Shown piece by piece: positions 24,794-32,936 of a DNA stretch of 64,000 bases. How positions within the stretch are numbered: the first letter of the stretch is position 1; each line of letters opens with the position of its first letter. The notes under the pieces are model-generated. The model was not told the origin of the DNA. It worked only from the letters and a program-made list of their open reading frames with translations, and ran no database searches. The position numbers and the translations under genes were made by a program. The DNA is taken from assembly GCF_014204525.1 (NCBI RefSeq), contig NZ_JACHLP010000007.1:274060-338059 (forward strand). Direction: 5' to 3'. The stretch is from Roseateles oligotrophus. GTDB taxonomy: Bacteria; Pseudomonadota; Gammaproteobacteria; Burkholderiales; Burkholderiaceae_C.

Positions 24794-25510
24794 TCATTCA
24801 TCACCGTACAGCGTCAACCCTTCCAGTATCGGGGCATCGGCATCGAACACCAGCATGCGCGCGTCGGCGACCGCAGCCAGGTGCAGCACCTCGACCAGGG
24901 ATTCCGGCATGCCTTTGTTGCGATGCTCCTGTCGCAACTGCTCTGCTGTGATACCTTCGATTGGTTGCAGGTTCGCATCCGTCCAGGGGGTGGCGATCAG
25001 CTTCACGCCGATCGCGGGGCTGTACGGGATGCGGAAGGCGACGAACAGAAAGCCGCTCGGTGTGGCGATGTCCGCCAGTTCGGCGAGGAAACGACCCGCC
25101 TCGGCGGTGAGATGGACGCTGCTGATCTCCCAGCACCGGCTGTAGAAGCCCGTCTCGAAGCTCAGTCGCCGCACCACTTCCCGCGCGGCCTCCTCCGAGT
25201 AGGTGTCGCCGACGTGCACGGGCTGACCGGAGTCGTCGCCGCTGACGGCATAGACCACGGTGCGCACCACGCCCTCGGTCTGGCATTGGGCGTCCAGGTC
25301 TTCTGGAATGTCCTGGCCTTCGGTGATCAGGGCGAAGTCGTTGTTGAAGACGCAGGGAAAGAGCGCAATCTGGTCATTGGGCAGATGCGCCTGGCTGGGA
25401 TGCAGCGGGCGCCAGACCGGAGGGCAGTCGTCCTCGTAGGTGATGCACAAGGTGCGGTCGATGCGCAGGTTCTGGTAGCCGCGGAGGAAAGGGTTGGAAT
25501 CAGGGTGCAT
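24794..25510 (-). CDS. ICE-encoded protein with DUF5983-like C-terminal part
   Basis: Uncharacterised protein of 238 residues. The middle reads CWEISSVHLTAEAGRFLAEL, resembling the opening motif of DUF5983 proteins that are common in ICEs of beta- and gammaproteobacteria. The end reads DARMLVFDADAPILEGLTLY, also typical of that group. The first 130 residues are not recognised. It is soluble, with no signal peptide. It sits downstream of DUF932 in the ICE block. Function unknown. Confidence 0.6.
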   Translation of the reverse strand: MHPDSNPFLRGYQNLRIDRTLCITYEDDCPPVWRPLHPSQAHLPNDQIALFPCVFNNDFALITEGQDIPEDLDAQCQTEGVVRTVVYAVSGDDSGQPVHVGDTYSEEAAREVVRRLSFETGFYSRCWEISSVHLTAEAGRFLAELADIATPSGFLFVAFRIPYSPAIGVKLIATPWTDANLQPIEGITAEQLRQEHRNKGMPESLVEVLHLAAVADARMLVFDADAPILEGLTLYGDE

Positions 25511-25590
25511 GGGGTTTCTCCATCAGAGGAAGTGGAGCCAGTTCCCCGGCTGGGGAGCAAGCTCCGTGGTTGAAGAGATGTTGAGAACGG

Positions 25591-25630
25591 CGAGGGACAC
25601 GGCCTCGAATGGAGGCGCATGTGTCCCTCG
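25591..25630. repeat. Two-tier inverted repeat in the spacer before the DUF5983-like gene
   Basis: CGAGGGACAC (25591-25600) and GTGTCCCTCG (25621-25630) are exact reverse complements. Between them GCCTC (25602-25606) and GAGGC (25612-25616) form an inner stem. No U-run follows on either strand, so it does not look like a standard terminator. Confidence 0.75.
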
Positions 25631-25699
25631 TGGGTGGAAATAGGAACGGGTGGCGAACAAGCGGGCCGGCGTCTCCTGGTGCGCCGGCCATTCACCGGA

Positions 25700-26758
25700 T
25701 CAAACCGCTTCGGCCAACCCCTTCCACTCGCGGCTGGACAGTTCGACGAGCTTGCCGCCCAGCGCCTCGAATTCGGTGGCGCGGTCGTAGTCGCCCACCT
25801 CCTGGCTGTAGTGCGTCACGGCGTTGACGAGCCCGTATCCGGAGAGGTCGCCACCCGTGATCAGGTGACGCAGCACGCCATCCCCTTCCGCTTCGGTCAG
25901 CGTGTAGCGCTGGCGCAGCACCTCGACCGTTTTCACGGGGCTACCCGTAAGCTCAATGCCCATCGTCGTCTGCATCTTCGCTGCAACCTGCAGGAAGGTG
26001 GCTTCGGACAGGGCGGACTGAACCACATCGCGGACCTGCAGGAAGAAGGCACGGTCATCTGCCTGGAGCGTGTCGTCCTGGAAGATCGTCACCGAGTCAT
26101 CGCTGCCGAGCGCACGGCCCAGGTGAGTCTTGCGCAGCGACTGGTCGACGGCGATCAGCCCGTTGCTGCATACCAGCCGGAAGACCAGCGGCTGGACCGT
26201 GAGGGTGCCGTGGCCGACTTCGGAGTTCGAGATGACGATGCCGGCCTGGACCACATCGCCGACACGCATCTCGTACTGCAGGCGCGGCAGGATGTACTTG
26301 AGGTACATCTTCGTCTCGGTGAGCTCGGCCGACTCGACACGGCCGTCCAGATGACCGAGGATCGGCAGCACGTGCTCGGCGAGATCGTAGTTGTCGAGCC
26401 GCCGATAGCGATCCGAGAGCACTGCGCGCACCCGTCCATCGAGGGTGCGCAGCATGTGGCGATCGCCTTCCTGCTCCAGCCACGTGTTGACGTTGCGATC
26501 AAGCAGCGTTGGTTGCTCGGTGCGCATGCGCTCGAAATACGCCAGCGGGATCCGCAGCTTGTCCGCGAGCTGTCGGCGGGCGAGCGGTGTCACGTCATAC
26601 CGACGCGGCGATTCGGGCTCTTCGACGACCAGTTCGGTCTCGCCGTCTTCCCGCGTCGTGTGATGGATGAGGGAAGAGGGCAGGACCAGGTCGCGCTTGC
26701 TGAGGCGCTGGCGATCGAGTTCCTGGGCCAGGCTTTGGAGAGAACGTCCGCTTTTCAT
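25700..26758 (-). CDS. DUF932 family protein (ICE/plasmid type)
   Basis: The 352-residue soluble protein belongs to the DUF932 (DUF945-like) group found on conjugative plasmids and ICEs, sometimes annotated as antirestriction-related. Recognisable segments are RRYDVTPLARRQLADKLRIP, VLSDRYRRLDNYDLAEHVLP and PLVFRLVCSNGLIAVDQSLR. ATG at 26758 follows AAGGAGA at good spacing. The start codon lies in one arm of a perfect 10-base inverted repeat (26749-26787), suggesting translational control. Molecular function is not established. Confidence 0.85.
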   Translation of the reverse strand: MKSGRSLQSLAQELDRQRLSKRDLVLPSSLIHHTTREDGETELVVEEPESPRRYDVTPLARRQLADKLRIPLAYFERMRTEQPTLLDRNVNTWLEQEGDRHMLRTLDGRVRAVLSDRYRRLDNYDLAEHVLPILGHLDGRVESAELTETKMYLKYILPRLQYEMRVGDVVQAGIVISNSEVGHGTLTVQPLVFRLVCSNGLIAVDQSLRKTHLGRALGSDDSVTIFQDDTLQADDRAFFLQVRDVVQSALSEATFLQVAAKMQTTMGIELTGSPVKTVEVLRQRYTLTEAEGDGVLRHLITGGDLSGYGLVNAVTHYSQEVGDYDRATEFEALGGKLVELSSREWKGLAEAV

Positions 26759-26787
26759 GTGAATCTCCTTTTCGGAAATGAAAAGCG
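26749..26787 (-). promoter_or_regulatory. Hairpin sequestering the DUF932 start codon
   Basis: On the plus strand CGCTTTTCAT (26749-26758) and ATGAAAAGCG (26778-26787) are exact reverse complements. In the minus-strand mRNA the first arm contains the AUG and the 19-base loop contains the AAGGAGA ribosome site. Such a structure could limit initiation or be a binding site for a translational repressor. Confidence 0.6.
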
Positions 26788-26806
26788 GGGACGGCATGAC
26801 CCTTAC

Positions 26807-27025
26807 GGGGATGCGCATCCCCGCCAGGGTTGATGAAGGCCGGCCAATTGGCCGACCCGGATTCGGCGCGAACGTGTCGCGCGTGGGCTTCGAGGCTGCC
26901 TTGGCGACGCCCAGGGGCGTGGCAGGTATGGCAGCTACCAGGGGAGCGAGGCTCCCGGAGAAAACCTTTTCGCTGGCACCGTGTGCAGGTGCCACTGAAA
27001 AGGCGGTGCAGCCTGTGGCTGCACC
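26807..27025. repeat. Cluster of short GC-rich inverted repeats in the DUF932-primase spacer
   Basis: The spacer 26759-27047 has no credible gene but several strong inverted repeats: GGGGATGCGCATCCCC (26807-26822), GGGAGC/GCTCCC with a 3-base loop (26942-26956), and GGTGCAGCC/GGCTGCACC with a 3-base loop (27005-27025). GGTATGGCAGCTACC at 26925-26939 recurs with one change at 31245-31259. It could be a long structured leader for DUF932 or a terminator array after the primase. Confidence 0.65.
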
Positions 27026-27047
27026 TCTCTCAATGCGATCAATCTCT

Positions 27048-28061
27048 CTATGCGGCTTGCCGCATCTGGGCCTGCCAACGCCGGAACCAGATGTCCGACC
27101 AGTCGACCCCGGGCCACTTCGGTACGAAGACCTGGACCTGTCGCCGGATACCTCCTTTTTCCTCTCTCTTGAGGCGGCGCGCGAGGGCGAAAGCGAAGGC
27201 TTGTCCCGCGAAATCGCCATCAGCATCGTTGTCGGCATAGATCGAGACCTTGGTCACCGTGTCGGGAATCCAGATCTTCTCGAGGTTCCCGGCGCTGAGC
27301 GCAGCCCAGGCCGGCTTGCCGGTGCGCAGGTGCACCGCGAGGCTTTTCTCGATGCCCTCCGTGAGCGCCAGTTCGTCCGTCGCCCCGAAAAGCCGCACGG
27401 CCGCACCGATGATGCCCGAGGTGAGCACTTTCTTGGCATCGTTGGCCGCGAGCTTGCGCCCTTCGGGCAGATAGGTCCGATGCAGCGACACGATGTTGCC
27501 CTCCGGCCCCTGGATGCTGGCGAGCATCGCGGGGTACTCGGCAATCTTGCGCGACTTGCCACCCTCGTCCTTCTCGTAGTACCCGAGCTTCGGGTGAAAA
27601 CGCAGTACCGACGGGTAGCGATCGAGGACCAGGCCCCGAGACCTCAGGTAGCGGTCCACGACGTCGCCATGGATGATGGGCTGGGCTTCGTTCCAGATGC
27701 GCTGGACAAGCTTCTTCATGCGATCCGGCGATGGTTCGTTGCCGGCAGCCTGCAGGGGCCGCGGGTACGAACCAAAGTACTGCTCGGCCGCCTCCAGGAC
27801 GCGGTTGAAGTCCATCCCGGTCACCTGCTGCGCGAGCTGGAAGCCGCCACCAGGGCCACAGTTGCGGCAGTGGTAGTTGCCCTCGCCGTACTTGTCGGTG
27901 AACTGGAAGCGGTCCGTGCCGCCGCAGAAGGGGCAGGGCAGGTTCAGGCGCTTCCTGATCATTCGGGGATCCAGGCCCAGGTGCAGCAGGAACTCAGGCC
28001 AGCGTCCGTGGGCGCGGGCCTTCATGTCGTCGATGCGACGTTGATACTCTTCCTTGGTCAT
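27048..28061 (-). CDS. Primase-helicase-type zinc-finger and Toprim protein
   Basis: DNA primase of the mobile-element type, 337 residues. The N-terminal zinc ribbon reads LPCPFCGGTDRFQF then YHCRNCGPGGGFQL (CxxC plus CxxC-like). The Toprim domain follows, with LALTEGIEKSLAVHL (Glu) and VSIYADNDADGDFAG (DxDxD). It probably primes replication or complementary-strand synthesis of the transferred element. ATG 28061 follows GGAGG. It sits in the ICE block between DUF932 and the GHKL gene. Confidence 0.9.
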   Translation of the reverse strand: MTKEEYQRRIDDMKARAHGRWPEFLLHLGLDPRMIRKRLNLPCPFCGGTDRFQFTDKYGEGNYHCRNCGPGGGFQLAQQVTGMDFNRVLEAAEQYFGSYPRPLQAAGNEPSPDRMKKLVQRIWNEAQPIIHGDVVDRYLRSRGLVLDRYPSVLRFHPKLGYYEKDEGGKSRKIAEYPAMLASIQGPEGNIVSLHRTYLPEGRKLAANDAKKVLTSGIIGAAVRLFGATDELALTEGIEKSLAVHLRTGKPAWAALSAGNLEKIWIPDTVTKVSIYADNDADGDFAGQAFAFALARRLKREEKGGIRRQVQVFVPKWPGVDWSDIWFRRWQAQMRQAA

Positions 28062-28138
28062 GATGACCTCCAAGACGAGCCCCCTGGGCAAGGCCTGCCG
28101 ATTTGGGCGAGGCTCGGATGCGATACAGGGGACGGGGC

Positions 28139-28160
28139 GCGTCCGGTGGAAGCCGGACGC
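28139..28160. repeat. Inverted repeat in the primase leader
   Basis: GCGTCCGG (28139-28146) and CCGGACGC (28153-28160) pair perfectly around a 6-base loop in the spacer between the GHKL and primase genes. There is no U-run. Confidence 0.7.
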
Positions 28161-28229
28161 ACGGGTTGAAATGGAGCCGGGTGTGGCTCGGGTGAATACC
28201 GCGGCTGACGAAGCCAGCCGCGGCGGACA

Positions 28230-29831
28230 TCACTCGATCAGGCTGATCTCGTGGCTACCGGCGTCGATGCCGATCTGCACGCGGAAGCTGAGGCCGCGCA
28301 GCAGCGGGTACCGCTCGGATCGCGCGTCGCTGATCAGCGAGCGCATGGCCTCCTCCGGGTCGGCCATGCGCAAGCGGCGGATGAGATCCGCGAGCGCGCC
28401 GACATCGGCGTTCATGTCGGATTCGTGGAAGCGATCATGGCCGTCGTAGTAGGACGCGCACTGGCGTACCGCACGACCGCTGCGCTCCCCGGCAGGGATG
28501 TACAGCGTGCCGTCGTGGTAGAGGCCGTCCTCGGAGAACGTTGCCTCCACGTCGCCCATGCAGACGGTGACTTCCTCGCACAGAATCACGTGTGCCGAGA
28601 TCCAGCTGCCATCGAGGTAGGAGCGCTGATGCTCATGGGTGACCCGGATCGACACGTCTTCCTTGTTCAGGTCGCGGACGGTCGGATGGATCCAATGGCC
28701 CGCATCGAGATCATCCGAGGCCATGACGACATAGCCCTTGGCCCGGGCCAGCATCCATTTTGCGGCGTTTTGCCCATCCGGCCAGTCGAGCCTGACCAGT
28801 TGAAACCGTCCGCTCTCGATATCCTGTCGGGGCAGGGCGTGCACCGGGTGCTCCAGAAAGTCCAGATGCGGCGTCAGGGTCCGCTGCGGGTACCCCTTGA
28901 TGCGCTCGCAGACCTGCCTCGGGATCAGCTCGATGTCATTGAGCAGTTCCAGATGCCGGTGGTGGCGCATCACGTTGAAGAAGTCCTCGATGAGCTCTGC
29001 TGCGGCCATCTGCGCCTTGCGAACGAGCAGCGTGTCGCGCCAGGTCTGGCGGATTTGCTGCCGGATCTTCGTTTCCTGCACGTCGGCGTCGATCAGGGTG
29101 TCCCGGTCGGGCAGACGCGCGAAAAAGACCTTCGAATCGAGATGCACGACGTTCGGCGTCTCGTTGATCGACAGGTAGTTCGGCAGGAACATCACGCGAA
29201 AGCCCTGCAGATACACATCGACGGACAGCGAATGCTGCCCGCTGTGCGTCCCGACGAGGTGGACCGAACCAAGCGGCGTCTCGACGCTGCTCAAGCGATA
29301 GGGAGCGCGGGGCCGGTCGATGGGCCGGCCGTTGAATTCCACCTGCACGGGGAACCCCATGCACAGGGTAGCCAGCCGCGAATCGAGATCAGGGAGTTCC
29401 ACGCCTTCGAGTTCGATGATGGTTCCCATCTCCGGTCCGTAGTCGGTTTCCTCGACCGGGATTTCAGACCGCGCCAGGGCCGCCGCCGTGTCGAAGGCGA
29501 TCTGCCTGCCCCGCGAGATGACGGTGCAGCGGCTCGCGGCATAGAGGCAGCGGGAGAACCCGGCGCCGAAAGGATGCTCCTCGGCGCGCAGCGCTTCGCC
29601 CCAACCGGACTCATTGAAGGCCAGCAGCTTGCCGAAGTCGTCGATGCCGTGCCCGTTGTCGCGCACCCGCAGGGTACGGGAGACGGGGTCGTGGCTGACT
29701 TCGATCAAGGTCGCGCCGGCGCGGCGCGCGTTCTGCAGCAGTTCCGTGACCAGCGTGAACCGGTCGCTGAAGGCGAAGCGCTGGTTGCGCAACGTGCCTT
29801 CTTCATTGATGCGGACTTGGACGGTGTCCAT
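28230..29831 (-). CDS. GHKL (HATPase_c) ATP-binding protein of ICE type
   Basis: The 533-residue protein has an N-terminal Hsp90/MutL-like ATPase fold: N-box VTELLQNARRAGATLIEV (Glu/Asn), G1 box RVRDNGHGIDDFG, and a glycine-rich lid with EHPFGAGFSRCLY. The remaining 350 residues are not recognised. Proteins like this are common ICE cargo with no established role. ATG at 29831, with AGGAGC upstream. Confidence 0.8.
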   Translation of the reverse strand: MDTVQVRINEEGTLRNQRFAFSDRFTLVTELLQNARRAGATLIEVSHDPVSRTLRVRDNGHGIDDFGKLLAFNESGWGEALRAEEHPFGAGFSRCLYAASRCTVISRGRQIAFDTAAALARSEIPVEETDYGPEMGTIIELEGVELPDLDSRLATLCMGFPVQVEFNGRPIDRPRAPYRLSSVETPLGSVHLVGTHSGQHSLSVDVYLQGFRVMFLPNYLSINETPNVVHLDSKVFFARLPDRDTLIDADVQETKIRQQIRQTWRDTLLVRKAQMAAAELIEDFFNVMRHHRHLELLNDIELIPRQVCERIKGYPQRTLTPHLDFLEHPVHALPRQDIESGRFQLVRLDWPDGQNAAKWMLARAKGYVVMASDDLDAGHWIHPTVRDLNKEDVSIRVTHEHQRSYLDGSWISAHVILCEEVTVCMGDVEATFSEDGLYHDGTLYIPAGERSGRAVRQCASYYDGHDRFHESDMNADVGALADLIRRLRMADPEEAMRSLISDARSERYPLLRGLSFRVQIGIDAGSHEISLIE

Positions 29832-29864
29832 GACATGCTCCTGTGAAGTGCATGCGGGCCCGCA

Positions 29865-29890
29865 CCCATCGCGGGAGGGCCCGCGATGGG
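29865..29890. repeat. Perfect 11-base-pair hairpin
   Basis: CCCATCGCGGG (29865-29875) and CCCGCGATGGG (29880-29890) pair around a 4-base loop. It lies between the GHKL gene start and the preceding small gene's stop. It is the strongest hairpin of the ICE spacers and has no U-tract on the minus strand. Confidence 0.75.
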
Positions 29891-29904
29891 GAAACGAAGA
29901 AGCG

Positions 29905-30228
29905 TCAGTGCCTGGTCTGCACTGGCGCGGTGTAGAGCTGGCCCGCCATCAGGGCCTCGACGACGCTGTGCGTCGCGAAGTCATGAGGGGGCAGGTGCTG
30001 CGTGTCGATGACGGCGCCGGTGCTGTCCAGGCGCTCGACCTCGATGACCATGGGGTGCCAGCGCACCCGGTAGGTCAGTTTGTCGGCGCCGGAGATCACG
30101 AAGATGCGGCCGGCCTGGCCGGTGAGCACTTCGCTTTCCTTGATGAGGAACTCGATCTCCGCAAGCCCGCGCACGCGCATCAGGTGTGCCGCACGGGGTT
30201 CCGAGCGCTTCTGTGAGTCCATGTACAT
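29905..30228 (-). CDS. Small ICE-encoded protein
   Basis: Protein of 107 residues, not recognised. It contains RGLAEIEFLIKESEVLTGQ and a Trp/His-containing strand-like stretch (LTYRVRWHPMVIEVERLD), suggesting a compact alpha/beta fold. No signal peptide or membrane segment. AGGAGG precedes the ATG at 30228. It lies in line with the other ICE genes. Confidence 0.7.
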   Translation of the reverse strand: MYMDSQKRSEPRAAHLMRVRGLAEIEFLIKESEVLTGQAGRIFVISGADKLTYRVRWHPMVIEVERLDSTGAVIDTQHLPPHDFATHSVVEALMAGQLYTAPVQTRH

Positions 30229-30237
30229 GAGAGCCTC

Positions 30238-30480
30238 CTATAGGCGGGATGTCGGGCAGTCACGGGCGATCACGGCTTGCACCAACGGGTCGTGGGTTGC
30301 CGCAGCCGCTGTATCTGCGCGTTTCGGAGTCGTGGCCGACGCACATGAAGCCTCTTGTTCGAGGCGCCTCGTGCGCATGAACTCTTCGTGCCGCACGGCA
30401 TCGTCGTAGTCCATGCGGCCGACGATCCCGTAGGCGGCCAGGACCGTCAGCAGGATCAGGATGTCTTTGAGCGTCACCAT
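30238..30480 (-). CDS. Small single-pass membrane protein
   Basis: The 80-residue protein starts MVTLKDILILLTVLAAYGIV, a probable membrane anchor, followed by a charged segment (RHEEFMRTRRLEQE) and an Ala/Thr-rich tail. AAGGAGA lies before the ATG at 30480. A longer open frame exists upstream but lacks a ribosome site. Function unknown. Confidence 0.65.
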   Translation of the reverse strand: MVTLKDILILLTVLAAYGIVGRMDYDDAVRHEEFMRTRRLEQEASCASATTPKRADTAAAATHDPLVQAVIARDCPTSRL

Positions 30481-30503
30481 GACGTCTCCTTGGAAACGGA
30501 AGA

Positions 30504-30521
30504 GGGAGCGTGCGTGCTCCC
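30504..30521. repeat. GGGAGC/GCTCCC hairpin
   Basis: GGGAGC (30504-30509) and GCTCCC (30516-30521) around a 6-base loop, in the leader of the small membrane protein. The same six-base arms recur at 26942-26956 and 31283-31299. Confidence 0.65.
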
Positions 30522-30548
30522 CGGTGAATGGATGCATGGATACGTATG

Positions 30549-31109
30549 TCATGCGAACAGGTCGCCCAGCACGTTCTGGCGCCTGAGCTGCTCGTTGATC
30601 CATTGCGGGTTCTTGCTCAGGCGGTCCGATGCCCACTGCGGGTTGTGCGAGATCGCCTCGCGAACCCAGGCGGGATAGCGGTCGAGCGTTTCGCGCAACC
30701 AGCGCCGGACGTAGCCCCGCAGCAGGTCACGGACGTCGTTCACGTCCAGGCGGCCGAAGTAGGGGTAGGTCGACATCGGGCTGCACCCCGCCACCTGCAG
30801 GCAGCTCGCGAAAGAGAAGGGCTGTCCGTCCTTGTCCGGATCCGTGAAGACCCAGCGCAAGGTGTCGAACTTCTCCTCGAGCGGCGTGCCGGGGTCGGCC
30901 AGGGCAGCGAGGTCGTCCAGCAGCAGGCAGTGCAGCCGGACCACGTCCTCTTCGCTCCATTCGATGGGCGGCGCTTCGTCGCTTTCGTCGAGTTGGCGCT
31001 GAACCGATTGCGGGTCGGGTGCGGTATCCGCGACACGGGGAAATCGCCGCGGCGGAAATCCCATGTGGCCCGCACGGAGAGAAACAGGCTGAAGGTTGGA
31101 ATCGGGCAT
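30549..31109 (-). CDS. ICE-encoded protein of unknown function
   Basis: The 186-residue acidic soluble protein includes EEDVVRLHCLLLDDLAALAD and a repeated pattern near the end (AWVREAISHNPQWASDRLSKN then PQWINEQLRR) that looks like two helical repeats with PQW. ATG at 31109, with GGAGG upstream. Not recognised. It heads the minus-strand run of ICE genes, divergent from the AcaB-like gene. Confidence 0.7.
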   Translation of the reverse strand: MPDSNLQPVSLRAGHMGFPPRRFPRVADTAPDPQSVQRQLDESDEAPPIEWSEEDVVRLHCLLLDDLAALADPGTPLEEKFDTLRWVFTDPDKDGQPFSFASCLQVAGCSPMSTYPYFGRLDVNDVRDLLRGYVRRWLRETLDRYPAWVREAISHNPQWASDRLSKNPQWINEQLRRQNVLGDLFA

Positions 31110-31583
31110 CGTGGCCTCCGGAAGGAAACGCGGGGCACGACGCGTCCGAGCGGGGCGTGTGCCCCGCAGGGTGAGAATGGGCCGTTGCGTGTGGGCGTTG
31201 GCCGGTGATGACGAGACTGGCTTGTGGCGGACGATCCGCCGGACGGTATGCCAGCTACCGCAGGGAAGATTGCTTTCGGCACGGGAGCGAAAGGCTCCCG
31301 CCTCGAAAGCAGGGTCCAAAGCGGAGCTCAGCCACCACGCGGAGAAGGGTGGCACGTGGAATCGCGGACGCGATTCGCTCGGAACGCGGGGCTTGCCGAC
31401 GAGATGCGCAGGGCCAGCTACTGCATGCGGTAACGATAGTGACCGGCGCCAGGGCGGTCAATCCCACCTGATGCGAAGTCCACCTCGTGATGGCAAATTC
31501 GGGCGGTTTGGGCGGGATATTCGGATGGAGTTCCGGTCGCCATGCGAGGAACATCGGCCTCGGTTCGATAGTGGAGAGCTCCG
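31110..31583. other. Structured intergenic region between divergent ICE genes
   Basis: A 474-base stretch without a credible gene. It holds GCGGGGC/GCCCCGC (31150-31167, 4-base loop), the GGTATGCCAGCTACC motif (31245-31259, one change from 26925-26939) and CGGGAGC/GCTCCCG (31282-31300). It should contain promoters in both directions; I cannot place them firmly. Confidence 0.6.
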
Positions 31584-32390
31584 ATGGCGGCAAGCAAATC
31601 CGAAATGCAGATCGTCAAGATCGACGAGGGCGCAGTCAATGCGCGCATCCTGGCGCGCGAGTCCAAGGCGGACTTCCGGCGAGTCGAGGCAGCCAGCATC
31701 AAGGTGCTGGCCCGTTTCACGAGCGCCGAGGGCAAGCGCCTGTTCGTGCGCTTCTTCAGCACCCTGCAGCTCAATGCGCACTTCATTTCCGTGATCGCCC
31801 GTACCCGATTGGAGTCGGCCGACGTGGCGAAGGTGGAGGAGGCCATCAAGTCCAGGATCGATGGTGTCGCCACGAACCTCAATCAGGCCATCGACGGCGC
31901 TGAGGCTCTGTTCAAGGCGAACGGCATCACCAGCGCCGCCACCTACGACACCAGGCCGCTGGAGATCGAGGTGGGGATCATTTCGTCGACCGGAAGGCGG
32001 TATCTCGAGCTGATCGCCAAGCTCGACCAACTGATGCCGCTCCTGCAGACACTGGAGATCCACGAGGTCATCAACACCCAGGTCCTGGACCAGCAGCGGG
32101 CATCCTTGAAGCGCCAGGTTCGGGATGTCGCCAACTCGGCGCGTAGCCTGGCGTCGGGTCTGCGGCGGCGGATGAATGCCCTGGCTGCGGCAGCAGGTTC
32201 TGCCGCGAGGGGCCAAGACGCCACCGGTGATGCCCGCGAGGGATCCGAGGAGCCTCACAACAATGGCTTGGTCGAGGTATCGCTCGTAGGCGCAGAGGCT
32301 GTTGCCAGCCCCGCAGCGGAGTACCTCGGAGAGGCTCGCGACGAACCCTCCACGGATGGGCCGGCGACGAATGCCGGAGATCCGGACTGA
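31584..32390 (+). CDS. AcaB-like (DUF1845 / PFL_4669-type) ICE regulator
   Basis: The 268-residue protein matches the DUF1845/AcaB-like family of ICEs and IncC-type plasmids. Typical segments are FFSTLQLNAHFISVIARTRL, near residues 57-76, and a C-terminal core with LEIEVGIISSTGRRYLELIA and LDQLMPLLQTLEIHEVI. A low-complexity acidic tail of about 60 residues follows. AcaB is a transcriptional regulator of plasmid transfer, so a control role is likely. ATG 31584 follows GGAGAG. Confidence 0.75.
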   Translation: MAASKSEMQIVKIDEGAVNARILARESKADFRRVEAASIKVLARFTSAEGKRLFVRFFSTLQLNAHFISVIARTRLESADVAKVEEAIKSRIDGVATNLNQAIDGAEALFKANGITSAATYDTRPLEIEVGIISSTGRRYLELIAKLDQLMPLLQTLEIHEVINTQVLDQQRASLKRQVRDVANSARSLASGLRRRMNALAAAAGSAARGQDATGDAREGSEEPHNNGLVEVSLVGAEAVASPAAEYLGEARDEPSTDGPATNAGDPD

Positions 32391-32419
32391 CACACAACCA
32401 GATCATCGCCAAGCACCAT

Positions 32420-32869
32420 TCAACGAAGCGCGTCTGCGAAGCGACAGAGCATCGCGACAACCGTCTTCGGGTCGAGGGGCGCTGCAGCATCCCGCAGGCG
32501 CTTTTCCACCTCGAACACGATGCCAGAGGCCGCCTTCAGGGCAGCGCGCCCATTCGCTGTTAGTTCGGTCGTTTGGATCCGCCCGTGCTCGGGGTGTGGT
32601 GTCCTCTTGATGAACCCGGCCCGTTCGAGGGAGACCAGAATTCCTTGCATGGTTTGCGGCGTGACAAAGGCGCGCCGCGCAAGCTCGGCGTTCGATGCAC
32701 CCGGCTCGACTTCAAGAAACGTCAGCACCGCGTATTGCGGGGTCGTCAACCCGATCTGCTGAAGCGCGGTATCCATGTGCGTGCGCAGCGCCTGTTGCGC
32801 CAGCTTCAACGAGAAGCCGATCGTCGCGTATGCATCGCCCAGCTCGTTGCTGGATACCTTGCTTGCCAT
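32420..32869 (-). CDS. MarR-family transcriptional regulator
   Basis: The 149-residue winged-helix protein contains LTTPQYAVLTFLEVEPGASN, the recognition helix region AELARRAFVTPQTMQGILV and wing KRTPHPEHGRIQTTELT. It lies divergent from VOC and quinone-reductase-like genes. Its operator is probably in the A+T-rich spacer containing ATATTAATAT at 32884-32893. MarR proteins in this setting typically respond to electrophiles or phenolics. Confidence 0.9.
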   Translation of the reverse strand: MASKVSSNELGDAYATIGFSLKLAQQALRTHMDTALQQIGLTTPQYAVLTFLEVEPGASNAELARRAFVTPQTMQGILVSLERAGFIKRTPHPEHGRIQTTELTANGRAALKAASGIVFEVEKRLRDAAAPLDPKTVVAMLCRFADALR

Positions 32870-32883
32870 TATCAGTGTCCTTA

Positions 32884-32893
32884 TATTAATATC
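32884..32893. promoter_or_regulatory. Palindrome in the MarR divergent spacer
   Basis: ATATTAATAT is a perfect 10-base palindrome in the 67-base spacer between the MarR and VOC genes. It could serve as part of a MarR operator or a -10 region. Position-based inference. Confidence 0.35.
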
Positions 32894-32936
32894 AGGGCCC
32901 TGTCATTTTAACTTTGGTCACTCAAGGAGTCCAGTC

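Noticed and set aside
28059..28071. GGTCATGATGACC palindrome across the primase start codon as a second translational switch
   Set aside because: The arms leave a one-base loop, so it cannot fold as an RNA hairpin. It could still be a DNA-binding site, but the support is too weak.
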